This document shows, piece by piece, positions 1-7,665 of a stretch of DNA of 32,171 nt; within the stretch, counting starts at the first letter, position 1; each line of letters starts with the position of its first letter. The stretch is from the NCBI RefSeq assembly GCF_016106005.1, contig NZ_JACADR010000021.1:1-32171 (forward strand). Reading direction: 5' to 3'. This DNA comes from Roseomonas rosulenta. GTDB taxonomy: Bacteria > Pseudomonadota > Alphaproteobacteria > Acetobacterales > Acetobacteraceae. The notes under the pieces are model-generated. The model was not told where the DNA came from and did no database searches. It saw only the letters and a list, made by a program, of their open reading frames with translations. Both the position numbers and the translations under genes were made by a program.

Positions 1-290
1 CGGGGCGGGCGCGGCGGCGGGATGGAGGGAGCCCGCCGGCCATCCGCCACGCGCGACGCCCCGCGATCCCCTCGGCGCGCAGGGCGCTTAGGGGCGGGAC
101 GGCGGCGCAGCGGCGCGGATCAGGCGCTGCGGCTGGTGCGATGAGGTCTCATCGCAGGGCGGCGGACAGGCGACACAGGCGGCTCCCTCGAACCTTCCGG
201 CCCACGCTGGTGGCCGGATCGAACAAAGGACGCGTCCCGTCGTTGCTTGTGGCCCGAGGACCGGGCCTCGCGGCACGTGCGATGGCGTCA

Positions 291-309
291 GCGCCCGAAT
301 ATCGGGCGC
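291..309. repeat. Hairpin with 8 bp arms
   Basis: Arms GCGCCCGA (291-298) and TCGGGCGC (302-309) are perfectly complementary around a 3-base ATA loop. No T-run follows on either strand, so it is not a classical terminator. It lies about 115 bp beyond the stop of the minus-strand hydrolase gene and could protect or end that transcript. Confidence 0.5.
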
Positions 310-360
310 GGGCCGGAAAATATGCAGCCTGCTCGGCGGATGCAAGAGAAATCGCGTGAT

Positions 361-387
361 GCCGATATGAGCCGCGCGCATATCGGC
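361..387. repeat. Hairpin with 9 bp arms, 9-base loop
   Basis: Arms GCCGATATG (361-369) and CATATCGGC (379-387) are perfect inverted repeats around a 9-base G/C-rich loop. The arms are more A/T-rich than the surroundings. The element sits 38 bases past the stop of the minus-strand hydrolase, which suits a 3'-end structure. An operator for an unseen gene to the left is an alternative. Confidence 0.45.
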
Positions 388-425
388 CGGACGCCCCTTG
401 GGGTCGGCCGGAAAACCTCCGGACG

Positions 426-1196
426 CTAGTCGGCTGATCCCAGGAAGGGCTGCAGCAGCGCCAGGAAGCCGCCCGGATTCTCGGCATGGACCCAATGCCC
501 GGCCGCCGGCACGGTGGCGAACCGCACGGCCGGGAACAGCGCGCGGAAGCTGGCGTGATGCTCCGGGCGGATATAGCCCGACCGCTCGCCCGCCATGACC
601 AGCACCGCTCCGTCGAAGCGCGCGCCGGGCGGCGGCGCGAAATCCTCGATGGCCGGCATCGCGGCGGCAATCTCGGCAAGGCCCAGGCGCCAGGTCGGCG
701 GATCGGCCTCGAAGCGCAGGTTCTGCAGCAGGAAGGCGCGGATGCCGGCTTCGGGAATGGTGGCGGCGAGCGCCGCATCGGCCTCCCGTCGCGTCAGACC
801 CGCGCGCAGCGGAATGCCCTGCATGGCCCCGACATACCCGCGCAACGCCGGCGGATAGCGCACCGGCGCGATGTCGGCGACGACCAGCCGCTCGACGCGA
901 TCCGGGTGCAGCAGCGCCATCGCCATCGCCACCTTGCCGCCCATCGAATGGCCCAGCACCGCGGCGCGCGGCAGGCCCGCGGCGTCCATCGTCTCCGCCA
1001 CGTCGGCGGCCATCGCGGCATAGGACATGTCCGGATCGCGCCCGGAGGCGCCATGGTTGCGCAGGTCCGGCGACAGCACCCTCCAGCGCGGCGCCAGGGC
1101 GGCGCGGATCGCGCCCCAGTTCTGCCCGGCGCCGAACAGGCCGTGCAGCAGCACCACGGGCGGGCCGGAACCGGCCTCGGTCGCGGCGAGGATCAC
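426..1196 (-). CDS. Alpha/beta hydrolase, YbfF/ABHD11-like esterase
   Basis: A 256-residue cytoplasmic hydrolase. The segment around His18-Gly19 (LLHGLFGAGQNWG) is the oxyanion region, DLRNHGAS (44-51) is typical of the YbfF/ABHD11 subgroup, and GHSMGG (82-87) holds nucleophile Ser84; His234 in AGHWVH is the probable catalytic histidine. Members of this subgroup hydrolyse acyl esters or acyl-CoA, but the substrate here cannot be read from sequence. The start is taken as GTG at 1196 because it overlaps the TGA of the upstream transporter (GTGA), implying translational coupling; a longer frame reaching 1499 is only the transporter gene read out of frame. The length fits the family. Family call is firm, exact activity unknown. 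Confidence 0.88.
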   Translation of the reverse strand: MILAATEAGSGPPVVLLHGLFGAGQNWGAIRAALAPRWRVLSPDLRNHGASGRDPDMSYAAMAADVAETMDAAGLPRAAVLGHSMGGKVAMAMALLHPDRVERLVVADIAPVRYPPALRGYVGAMQGIPLRAGLTRREADAALAATIPEAGIRAFLLQNLRFEADPPTWRLGLAEIAAAMPAIEDFAPPPGARFDGAVLVMAGERSGYIRPEHHASFRALFPAVRFATVPAAGHWVHAENPGGFLALLQPFLGSAD

Positions 1197-2050
1197 CGCC
1201 GCGCCGCCAGGATGACCGAGCCCACGATCAGCGCGCCCCCCACCGCCATGTCCCAGCCGATCGGCTCGTGCAGCCACAACGTGCTGACCAGCACGCCGAA
1301 GGCCGGCACCAGCAGGAAGGCGACGGACGCCACCGCGCCGGGCAGCCGCCGCCCCACCTCGATCACGCACCAGGTCCCGATCGGCGCCACCACCAGCCCG
1401 ATATACAGCATGTAGGGCCAGGACGGGCCGAAGATGCCGCCCGTGGGTTCCAGCACCAGCGCGAAGGGCAGGATCAGCAGCGTCGCCAGGCCGAAGCACC
1501 AGGGCAGCAATTCAAAGACCGGTGTCGGTGGCGGCCATTTGCGGGTGGTGACGATGGCAATGGTCCAGAACAGCGCTGCGGCCATCAGCATCAGGTGCCC
1601 CAGCACCTGGTCCATGCTGGACCAGTCCACCCCCCAGGGGCCGGCCAGAACGGCCACGCCCGCGAGCCCCAGCCCCGCCGCGATCCAGCGATGCAGCGGC
1701 ACCTTCTCGCCCAGAACCAGCACCGAGAGCGGGATCAGCCAATAGGTCACCACCGCCGAGATGATCGCGGTGCGCCCGGCCTGCACCATGGTCAGCGCCG
1801 CATGCGCCAGGATGAAGAAGGCACCGAGCTGCAGCAGCCCCAGCGCGAAGACCGAGGGCAGGTCGCTGCGTTTCGGCAGGCGCAGCCGCCCCAGCGCCGC
1901 CAGCAGCAGTGCCGAGACCAGCGCGGCGAGTCCGGCCCGGCCCATCGCGAACCACATCGGCGTGGCATGCGCCAGCGCCGCCTTGGTCACCGGCCAGGCC
2001 CCTCCGAACAGCAGGATCGCCACGATCAGAAGATGGAAGGCGGAGCGCAT
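1193..2050 (-). CDS. DMT superfamily transporter (EamA family)
   Basis: A 285-residue integral inner-membrane protein with about ten hydrophobic helices arranged as two EamA repeats, the usual build of drug/metabolite exporters. The first helix begins right after the start (LLIVAILLFGGAWPVTKAAL) and the second repeat begins near residue 150 (LMLMAAALFWTIAIV). The C-terminus ends in the basic AARR. Such proteins export amino acids, nucleosides or other small metabolites; the substrate is not predictable. The ATG at 2050 is the first good start after a 197 bp gap, and a possible promoter lies at 2118-2146. The stop overlaps the GTG of the downstream hydrolase, so the two form a coupled pair. 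Confidence 0.88.
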   Translation of the reverse strand: MRSAFHLLIVAILLFGGAWPVTKAALAHATPMWFAMGRAGLAALVSALLLAALGRLRLPKRSDLPSVFALGLLQLGAFFILAHAALTMVQAGRTAIISAVVTYWLIPLSVLVLGEKVPLHRWIAAGLGLAGVAVLAGPWGVDWSSMDQVLGHLMLMAAALFWTIAIVTTRKWPPPTPVFELLPWCFGLATLLILPFALVLEPTGGIFGPSWPYMLYIGLVVAPIGTWCVIEVGRRLPGAVASVAFLLVPAFGVLVSTLWLHEPIGWDMAVGGALIVGSVILAARR

Positions 2051-2117
2051 GGCGATGACGGGCGTTTCCCCAGGGAAGTCAGTGCGAAAGCGCGAACATG
2101 CCGCCGCTCACGCAACA

Positions 2118-2146
2118 TTTATGAGCGCAAATCCCGTATTCTGGAA
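2118..2146 (-). promoter_or_regulatory. Possible sigma-70-type promoter for the EamA gene
   Basis: Read on the minus strand, TTCCAG (2141-2146) is followed after 17 bases by CATAAA (2118-2123). This is the most A/T-rich patch in the 197 bp gap between the COG4091-type gene and the transporter. The geometry is right but the hexamers are only moderate matches, so this is a guess. Confidence 0.27.
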
Positions 2147-2247
2147 GCCGCGCGGGCCGCCAGTGGCTGTCGGGCAGCCGCGCCGCAGCCGCGCGCCCTG
2201 CGCTTCCCGGCGCGTGCAGCCCTGGCGTCGCGCCGCCCAAGGCGGGA

Positions 2248-3585
2248 TCACCCGCAGGTGGCGACCATCTCGGCGCGGATGCGCACCGCCTCGGAAGCGG
2301 GGTCCGGCGGCGCATCGGCGATCGTGATGATGCTGCCTGCCGCGACGTCCCGCCTGAGGCGGATGCCGTGCGCGAGGCCGATCGGCAGCGCCCCGAGCGC
2401 CAGCGAACGGGTCGCGGGGATGCACTTGCCCCAGGCGCAGGCACCGCCCTCGCCGTCCAGCACCTCGCCGACGCGCAGGTTGCGCTTGGCCACCGCCACC
2501 ACGTCGCCGCGCCAGGCGTCGCCGCAGCCGGTGGGCTCGCGCCGCAGCGCCGCCGAGGCGACCGACACGCCGAGTTCGAGCCCGATGAAGTGATAGGGTC
2601 GCCACAGCGCGGCGTAGCGCCCGGAGGGGTCGGTCGCCACGCCGTACTCGGTGAAGCAGCGCCGCGCGTAGTCCGTCTCTCCCTCGAACACCGCGAAGAC
2701 GCCCCAGCGGAGGTTGTCGGGGATCTCGCTGCCGTCGCGCCGGATCGAGGAGACGACCTCGACCATGCCCTTGCGCGGCAGGATCCCGCCCTCGTTGTGC
2801 GGGCGCAGGATGGCCGGCAGTTCCGCCGTGCCGGCGGGCGGGAAGACGAGGCCATCCTCGGGCGGCGCGAGGCCGGTGGCGTTCGCGATCGCCGCCATCT
2901 CGATGCCGGACTTGGTGCCATCGAGGAAGGAGTTGAACATCTGCGGGTTCATCCCGCCGTCCTTCGCCTGCTGCTCGCTCAGACCGTAATGGCCCCAGAC
3001 GGTCTCGGGCGTGCTGGCGTGGAACTCCGGCAGGTACTTGGTGCCCTTGCCGGCGGCGATGACGGTGAAGCCCTCGGCGCGCAGCGTGTCCACCATCTCG
3101 CAGACCAGCGCGGGTTGGTCGCCATAGGCCATGGAATAGACCACGCCGGCGGCCGCCGCCTCGCGCGCCAGCAGCGGGCCGGCGAGCACGTCGGCCTCCA
3201 CATTCACCATCACCACGTGCTTGCCATGCGCTATGGCGGTGCGGGCGTGGCGTAGCCCGGCCTCGGGATGCCCCGTGCATTCCACCATCACATCGATGCG
3301 CGGATCGGCGATCAGCGCCAGGGCATCCTGCGTGAGGTGCGTGGCGCCGGTGGCGATGGCGACATCGATGTCTGCCGCGTCGTAGGACCCGTCCGGCCAG
3401 TGGATGCGCGCCAACGCGGCGCGGGCGCGCGGGATCGACAGGTCGGCGATGCCCACCACGTGCATCCCTGCCGTGCGCCGGGCCTGGTGCAGGAACATCG
3501 AGCCGAACTTGCCCGCGCCGATCTGGGCGACGCGAATGGGCCGGCCGGCGGCGGCGCGCTGCAGCAGCAGGCGGTGCAGGTTCAT
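2248..3585 (-). CDS. COG4091-type NAD(P) dehydrogenase with C-terminal SAF domain
   Basis: A 445-residue cytoplasmic protein. The N-terminal Rossmann domain carries GAGKFG near residue 23 and an acidic strand end (VVGIADLS) expected to bind NAD(P). The centre resembles homoserine-dehydrogenase-like oxidoreductases (VMVECTGHPEAG, GKHVVMVNVEADV). Roughly the last 100 residues look like a SAF domain (VVAVAKRNLRVGEVLDGEGG, then LRRDVAAGSIITIAD). This is the architecture of COG4091, 'predicted homoserine dehydrogenase with SAF domain', whose members act in sugar-acid catabolism rather than threonine synthesis as far as is known. An AAGGGAC ribosome site precedes the ATG. It lies 14 bp after the small membrane protein and is probably co-transcribed with the quinone oxidoreductase and SDR. 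The substrate is unknown. Confidence 0.85.
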   Translation of the reverse strand: MNLHRLLLQRAAAGRPIRVAQIGAGKFGSMFLHQARRTAGMHVVGIADLSIPRARAALARIHWPDGSYDAADIDVAIATGATHLTQDALALIADPRIDVMVECTGHPEAGLRHARTAIAHGKHVVMVNVEADVLAGPLLAREAAAAGVVYSMAYGDQPALVCEMVDTLRAEGFTVIAAGKGTKYLPEFHASTPETVWGHYGLSEQQAKDGGMNPQMFNSFLDGTKSGIEMAAIANATGLAPPEDGLVFPPAGTAELPAILRPHNEGGILPRKGMVEVVSSIRRDGSEIPDNLRWGVFAVFEGETDYARRCFTEYGVATDPSGRYAALWRPYHFIGLELGVSVASAALRREPTGCGDAWRGDVVAVAKRNLRVGEVLDGEGGACAWGKCIPATRSLALGALPIGLAHGIRLRRDVAAGSIITIADAPPDPASEAVRIRAEMVATCG

Positions 3586-3599
3586 CGAGCGTCCCTTCG

Positions 3600-3782
3600 T
3601 CAGGGGCTGCGCCAGGGCCGCGGACGGTGGCCCGGCAGATGAGAGGCGCGCAGCCTCACCATCGCCGCCGCCGTGAGCGCCAGGACCGCCGCGCCGGCGG
3701 CGAAGGCGCGCCCGCCGCCGTGCGGCAGGCGGGCGACCAGCACGGCCAGCAGCACGGCGACGATCAGCAGCGCGACGAACAT
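3600..3782 (-). CDS. Small hypothetical membrane protein, two predicted helices
   Basis: A 60-residue frame starting at ATG 3782, ten bases past the SDR stop. It shows two hydrophobic stretches: residues 2-18 (FVALLIVAVLLAVLVAR) and about 26-44 (FAAGAAVLALTAAAMVR). The tail is basic and proline-rich (HLPGHRPRPWRSP). The placement between two same-strand genes with 10 bp and 14 bp gaps, and the clear membrane pattern, argue for a real gene. There is no recognisable family and no strong ribosome site; an overlapping ATG at 3793 opens a different frame. It could be a membrane anchor for neighbouring enzymes, but that is speculation. Confidence 0.45.
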   Translation of the reverse strand: MFVALLIVAVLLAVLVARLPHGGGRAFAAGAAVLALTAAAMVRLRASHLPGHRPRPWRSP

Positions 3783-3792
3783 GGCGGCGCCA

Positions 3793-4533
3793 TCAGTCCA
3801 TGTAGATTCCGCCATTGATGTGGATCGTCTCCCCGGTCACGAAGGCCGCGGCGTCGGAGGCCAGGAAGGCGATGACGGAGGCCACTTCCCCCGGCGTGCC
3901 GAAGCGCTTCATCGGCGTGGCGGCGATCAGCGCCGCACCGTTCTCGCGCATGATCCCCTCGGTCATCGGCGTCGCGATGATCCCCGGCGAGACGCAGTTG
4001 GCGCGCACCCCGCGCGGGCTGAGCTCATGTACCAGGGATCGCGTGAAGCCCAGCACCGCCGCCTTGCAGGCGGCGTAGTGCGCATGCCGCACCGACCCGC
4101 GATGCCCGGCCATGGAGGCGATGTTCACAACGGATCCGCCGCGCCGCAGCAGCGGCATCGCCGCGCGGCAGGCGTAGAACACCCCATCGAGATTCACGCC
4201 CAGCGTGAGGCGCCAGTCGTCGTCCGACATGGCGGTGACCTCCTGCTCGACATAGAGCCCCGCGCCGGTGACCAGGATGTCGATGCCGCCGAATTCGCGA
4301 CCGGCCAGCGCGACCGCCTCGTCCACCTGGTCGCGCTGCGTCACGTCCATGCGCGCAGTCACGATGCGCACCTGGCCCTCCGGCAGCGAGGCCGCGAAGT
4401 CGTCGAGCGCGGCGGTGTCGAGGTCGGTCAGCACCAGATGCGCGCCGAGCCGGCGGAACAGCTCCGCGGTGGCCCGCGGAATGCCGCCATTGGCGCCCGT
4501 CAGCAGCGCCACCTTGCCCGCCAGGTCGAACAT
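3793..4533 (-). CDS. SDR family oxidoreductase with atypical glycine motif
   Basis: A 246-residue classical-length short-chain dehydrogenase. The active site is intact: Ser in NIASMAG and Tyr/Lys in the YAACK motif. The C-terminal signature FVTGETIHINGG is typical of the FabG-like branch. The cofactor end is unusual: the TGxxxGIG motif reads TGANGGIP (residues 12-19), with proline for the last glycine, and the usual NNAG reads TGAG. Asp near residue 37 (LVLTDLD) suggests NAD rather than NADP. It starts in a TGATG overlap with the quinone oxidoreductase, so translation is coupled. The enzyme probably oxidises or reduces a hydroxyl/keto group in the pathway served by its neighbours; the substrate is unknown. 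Confidence 0.88.
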   Translation of the reverse strand: MFDLAGKVALLTGANGGIPRATAELFRRLGAHLVLTDLDTAALDDFAASLPEGQVRIVTARMDVTQRDQVDEAVALAGREFGGIDILVTGAGLYVEQEVTAMSDDDWRLTLGVNLDGVFYACRAAMPLLRRGGSVVNIASMAGHRGSVRHAHYAACKAAVLGFTRSLVHELSPRGVRANCVSPGIIATPMTEGIMRENGAALIAATPMKRFGTPGEVASVIAFLASDAAAFVTGETIHINGGIYMD

Positions 4534-5540
4534 CACGCGGCGACCTGCAGCATGATCTTGCCGATGTGCTCGCTGCTTTCCATCAGTCGGTGCGCGTCTG
4601 CCGCCTGCGTCAGCGGGAAGGTGCGGAAGATCTCGGGCGCGCAACGGCCCTGTGCCAGCAGCGGCCAGACCCTGGCTTCCAGTGCGGCGGCGATCTCGCC
4701 CTTCTGCGCCGTGGTGCGCGGGCGCATGGTGCTGCCTGTCACGGTCAGGCGCTTCACCATGATGGGCCGCAGGTCCACCGCATCGGCCTGATGGCCGCCC
4801 AGGAAGGCGATGATCACCAGCCGTCCGTCGAGGGCCAGCGACCGCAGGTTGCGCGGGAAATACGCCGCGCCGACCATATCGAGGATGACATCGACGCCGC
4901 GCCCGTCCGTCAGGCGCTTCACCTCCGCGGCGAAGTCCTGCGTCCGGTAGTCGATCGCCGCATCGGCGCCGAGGCGCAGGCAGGCCTCGACTTTCGCGGC
5001 GCTGCCGGCGGTGGCGAAGACGCGCGCCCCCATCGCCTTGGCCAGCTGGATGGCGGTGACGCCGATGCCGGATGTCCCGCCATGCACCAGCGCCGTCTCG
5101 CCCGCGGCGAGCCGCCCATGGCCGAACAGGTTGGCCCAGACGGTGAAGTAGGTCTCGGGCAGGGCGGCGGCGCGCAGCGCATCGTAGCCGGCCGGCCAGG
5201 GCACCGTCTGCGCCTCGGGCGCCGTGCAGTATTCGGCATAGGCGCCGCCATTGGTGAGCGCGCAGACGCGGTCGCCGGGGCGGTAGCGTGTGACGGCCGC
5301 ACCCGTCGCCAACACCTCGCCCGCGCATTCCAGGCCGAGCACGGGGCTCGCACCGGGCGGCGGCGGGTAGGACCCGCTGCGCTGCGCCACGTCGGGGCGG
5401 TTCACGCCGGTGGCGATGACGCGGATCAGCACCTCGTCGGCCTGTGGCGCCGGCACCGGGCCGCGGGCAGGCACCAGGACCTCCGGGCCACCACCGGCGC
5501 CGTGGGCGATGAAGGTCATCTCCTGCGGCAGGCTTGCCAT
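4533..5540 (-). CDS. NAD(P)H quinone oxidoreductase, zinc-independent MDR family
   Basis: A 335-residue medium-chain dehydrogenase/reductase of the QOR/PIG3 type. GroES-like N-terminal domain: [14 protein letters not shown] (42-54) and GLECAGEV (69-76). The nucleotide-binding domain has GGTSGIG (154-160) after the [11 protein letters not shown] segment typical of PIG3-like enzymes. The zinc-binding cysteines of alcohol dehydrogenases are absent. Such enzymes reduce quinones or enones, or act as enoyl reductases. The start at 5540 is chosen because AAAGGGAGC lies just upstream; an earlier start at 5573 would add 11 unlikely residues. It is the first gene of a minus-strand operon and is divergent from the LivJ-type binding protein. 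Confidence 0.9.
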   Translation of the reverse strand: MASLPQEMTFIAHGAGGGPEVLVPARGPVPAPQADEVLIRVIATGVNRPDVAQRSGSYPPPPGASPVLGLECAGEVLATGAAVTRYRPGDRVCALTNGGAYAEYCTAPEAQTVPWPAGYDALRAAALPETYFTVWANLFGHGRLAAGETALVHGGTSGIGVTAIQLAKAMGARVFATAGSAAKVEACLRLGADAAIDYRTQDFAAEVKRLTDGRGVDVILDMVGAAYFPRNLRSLALDGRLVIIAFLGGHQADAVDLRPIMVKRLTVTGSTMRPRTTAQKGEIAAALEARVWPLLAQGRCAPEIFRTFPLTQAADAHRLMESSEHIGKIMLQVAA

Positions 5541-5682
5541 GGCGGCGCTCCCTTTGCGATTCGACCGGACCATTCCCCCTGCGCGTGCAGCGCGTCAAGC
5601 CGAAGGGGGCAGGCCCACGCATCTTGCAACCTGGCCGCGGGCCGCAGAACATCGCGCGCGGCAACGCCGCTGGAGGAGTGCC
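5541..5682. promoter_or_regulatory. Divergent promoter region
   Basis: This 142 bp gap must serve both the minus-strand quinone oxidoreductase operon and the plus-strand LivJ operon. On the plus strand, TTGCAA (5624-5629), 17 bases, then GAACAT (5647-5652) is a possible promoter. On the minus strand, TTGACG (5593-5598) is a good -35 hexamer, but the -10 downstream of it is weak. A strong ribosome site, TGGAGGAG (5671-5678), precedes the LivJ-type ATG. Confidence 0.35.
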
Positions 5683-6906
5683 ATGCCTGACATTCGTCGC
5701 CGCCGGCTGCTGGGGGTGGCCGCAGCCGCCGCCGCGGCGCCCGGCGCGGCGTCCGCACAGGCGAACGAGCTGCGCCTCGGTGCGTTGTTCCCGTTCTCCG
5801 GGACCTTGGCATTGCTCGGCGACGAAAGTTTCCGCGGCCTCGAGATCGCGGTCGAGGAACGCAACGCCGCCGGCGGCGTGGCAGGGCGCGCGGTGCGCCT
5901 GCTGCGCGGCGATGCGGTGGATGAGGCCCAGGCGACCGGCGAATCGCGCCGCCTCATCGCCGCCGACCGCGTCGCGGCGATCTTCGGCACCTATGCCTCG
6001 CCGCCCTCCTTCGCCGCGACGCAGGTGGCCGAGGTGCAGGGCATCGCCTATTTCGAGCTCGGCGCGCTGTCGGACAGCATCACCGAGCGCGGGCTGCGCA
6101 GCGTGTTCCGGACCTGCCCGCGCGCCACCGAGTTCGGCGCGGTGACGGTCGATGCGCTGCAGGATGTGCTGGCACCCGCCTGGGGCGTGGAGGCCCGCGC
6201 GCTGCGCATCGCGCTGCTGCACGAGGACGGGCTCGACGGCCAGGGCGTGGCCGCCGCGCAGGAGGCCGAGTTGCGCCGCCGCGGTCTGCAGCAGGTCGAG
6301 CGCATCGGCTATGCCGCGCGCTCGGCGGAGTTCCCGCCGCTGATCCAGCGCCTGCGCGGCGCCTCGGCAGATGTGGTGCTGCACACCGGGCGCCAGAACG
6401 ACATCCTGCTGTTCTTCCGCGGCCTGGAGGAAGCGGGCTGGCGGCCGCGCATGGTGGTTGGCGCGGGCGGCGGGTATTCGCTGGGCGACACCGCGCGCGC
6501 CATCGGCCCGGCCTTCGAGGGCGTGATGAACGTGGACGTGCCGCAATTCGCCGTGAACGACACCTTCGCGCCGGGGGCGGCGGCCTTCGCCGAAGCCTAC
6601 AAGCGGCGCTTCGGCGCCGACCCGCGCTCGGGTCACTCGCTGTCGAGCTATGTCGGCGCGCAGGCCTGCCTCGAGGCACTGCACCGCGCCGGCGGTGCGG
6701 AGCGCGACCGCCTGCGCGCCGCCATGCTGGCCACCGACGTGCCCGATGGCGGCGCCGCGAATGGCTGGGGCCTGCGCTTCGACGAGCGTGGCCAGAATAC
6801 CCGTGCGCGCCCGCTGCTGATGCAGTGGCAGGGCGGCCGCCAGGTCACGATCTTCCCGGCCGAGGCGGCGGTGACCGGCCCGCGCGGCCGCATGGGCGTC
6901 GGCTGA
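5683..6906 (+). CDS. ABC transporter substrate-binding protein, branched-chain amino acid (LivJ) type
   Basis: A 407-residue periplasmic type I binding protein. The N-terminus is a Tat-like signal (RRRRLLG, then an alanine-rich core, cleavage likely after ASAQA). The mature protein starts LRLGALFPFSGTLALLGDES, the classic opening of LivJ/AmiC-like proteins, followed by GLEIAVEERNAAGGVAGR. The length fits. No LivH/M/G/F permease or ATPase genes are in the window, so it must pair with distant components or act as an orphan. TGGAGGAG sits five bases before the ATG. It is the first gene of an operon with SDR, E1 and AroE-like genes (next ATG three bases after its stop), so its ligand is probably the substrate of that pathway. 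Although LivJ-like, these proteins also bind aromatic and aliphatic acids. Confidence 0.9.
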   Translation: MPDIRRRRLLGVAAAAAAAPGAASAQANELRLGALFPFSGTLALLGDESFRGLEIAVEERNAAGGVAGRAVRLLRGDAVDEAQATGESRRLIAADRVAAIFGTYASPPSFAATQVAEVQGIAYFELGALSDSITERGLRSVFRTCPRATEFGAVTVDALQDVLAPAWGVEARALRIALLHEDGLDGQGVAAAQEAELRRRGLQQVERIGYAARSAEFPPLIQRLRGASADVVLHTGRQNDILLFFRGLEEAGWRPRMVVGAGGGYSLGDTARAIGPAFEGVMNVDVPQFAVNDTFAPGAAAFAEAYKRRFGADPRSGHSLSSYVGAQACLEALHRAGGAERDRLRAAMLATDVPDGGAANGWGLRFDERGQNTRARPLLMQWQGGRQVTIFPAEAAVTGPRGRMGVG

Positions 6907-6908
6907 GC

Positions 6909-7664
6909 ATGGCGATGATGCTGTCGCCCGTCCCCGCGCCAGGCACGCGCCTGCTGGTCACCGGCGGGGCGCGCGGCATCGGGCGCGCGGTGGCGGATGC
7001 CTTCGCCGCCCAGGGCGCGCGCGTGTGCATCCTGGATCGCGACGCGGTGCCCGAGGCGCCGGCCGGCTGGCTGTGCTGTCGCGGCTCGGTGGCCGAGGCG
7101 GCGGATGTCGAGGCCGCCTTCGCCGCCATGGACGATGCCTGGGGCGGCGTGGATGTCGCCTTCGCCAATGCCGGCTTCGCGATGAACGTCCCGACTCTCG
7201 AGCTCTCCCTCACCGACTGGCGACGCACGGTGGATGTGAACCTGACCGGCGCCTTCCTCACCGCCCAGGCCGCCGGGCGGCGGATGGTGCGCGACGGGGC
7301 GGGGCTGATCCTCTTCACCGCCTCGCTCTATGCGAGTGTCGGCGGCGCGGAGCGCGCGGCCTATTGCGCGACCAAGGCGGCGGTCGCGAATCTCGCGCGC
7401 GCGCTGGCGAGCGAATGGGGGCCGCGCGGGGTGCGGGTGAATGCGCTGGCACCCGGGTATACGGAGACCACACTGGTGAGCGACCTGGTGGCGGCGGGGC
7501 GGCTCGATGCGGCGGCGCTCGCGGCTCGGGCGCCGCTGCGCCGGATGGTGCAGCCGCAGGAGGTGGCGGCGCTGGCCAGTTTCCTCGCCTCGCCGGCGGC
7601 ATCCGCCATCACCGGGGCCGTGCTGGCGGTCGATGCCGGCTGGACGGCCAACGGAGCGCCCTGA
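6909..7664 (+). CDS. SDR family oxidoreductase
   Basis: A 251-residue classical short-chain dehydrogenase with complete motifs: TGGARGIG near residue 18 for the dinucleotide, Asp at the end of the second strand (CILDRD) suggesting NAD preference, ANAG, catalytic Ser in FTASLYAS, and Tyr/Lys in YCATK. The C-terminal AITGAVLAVDAGW is the usual FabG-like ending. The ATG at 6909 lies three bases past the binding-protein stop, and the E1 gene starts one base after this stop, so it is a coupled operon member. It likely oxidises an alcohol to a ketone feeding the following TPP-dependent enzyme; that role is inferred from gene order only. Confidence 0.92.
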   Translation: MAMMLSPVPAPGTRLLVTGGARGIGRAVADAFAAQGARVCILDRDAVPEAPAGWLCCRGSVAEAADVEAAFAAMDDAWGGVDVAFANAGFAMNVPTLELSLTDWRRTVDVNLTGAFLTAQAAGRRMVRDGAGLILFTASLYASVGGAERAAYCATKAAVANLARALASEWGPRGVRVNALAPGYTETTLVSDLVAAGRLDAAALAARAPLRRMVQPQEVAALASFLASPAASAITGAVLAVDAGWTANGAP

Positions 7665-7665
7665 C

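Larger units (their letters stand above)
1..425. other. Intergenic stretch without a convincing gene
   Basis: No reading frame here looks like a protein gene; the frames that stay open are Arg/Pro/Ala-rich and lack a ribosome site. One plus frame runs from the window edge to a TAG at 89-91 and could be the tail of a gene starting outside, but nothing in it is recognisable. The right half is locally richer in A/T and holds two hairpins (291-309 and 361-387) and a 10-base direct repeat, GGCCGGAAAA, at 311-320 and 406-415. It lies downstream of the minus-strand hydrolase gene, so part may be its 3' untranslated region. Confidence 0.5.

Noticed and set aside
1-91. C-terminal end of a plus-strand gene ending at TAG 89-91
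   Set aside because: Only 29 Pro/Ala-rich residues are in view and nothing is recognisable; it cannot be told from chance in this composition.
88-495. Minus-strand 135-residue frame at the left end
   Set aside because: It overlaps the end of the hydrolase gene in another frame, lacks a ribosome site and has Arg/Pro/Ala-rich composition.
4534-6684. Very long minus-strand open frame (about 960 residues ending at 3793) covering the LivJ-type and quinone oxidoreductase genes
   Set aside because: Only its last 246 residues are a real protein (the SDR). The rest is antisense or out of frame to well-recognised genes and has Arg/Gly/Ala-rich composition typical of high-GC shadow frames.
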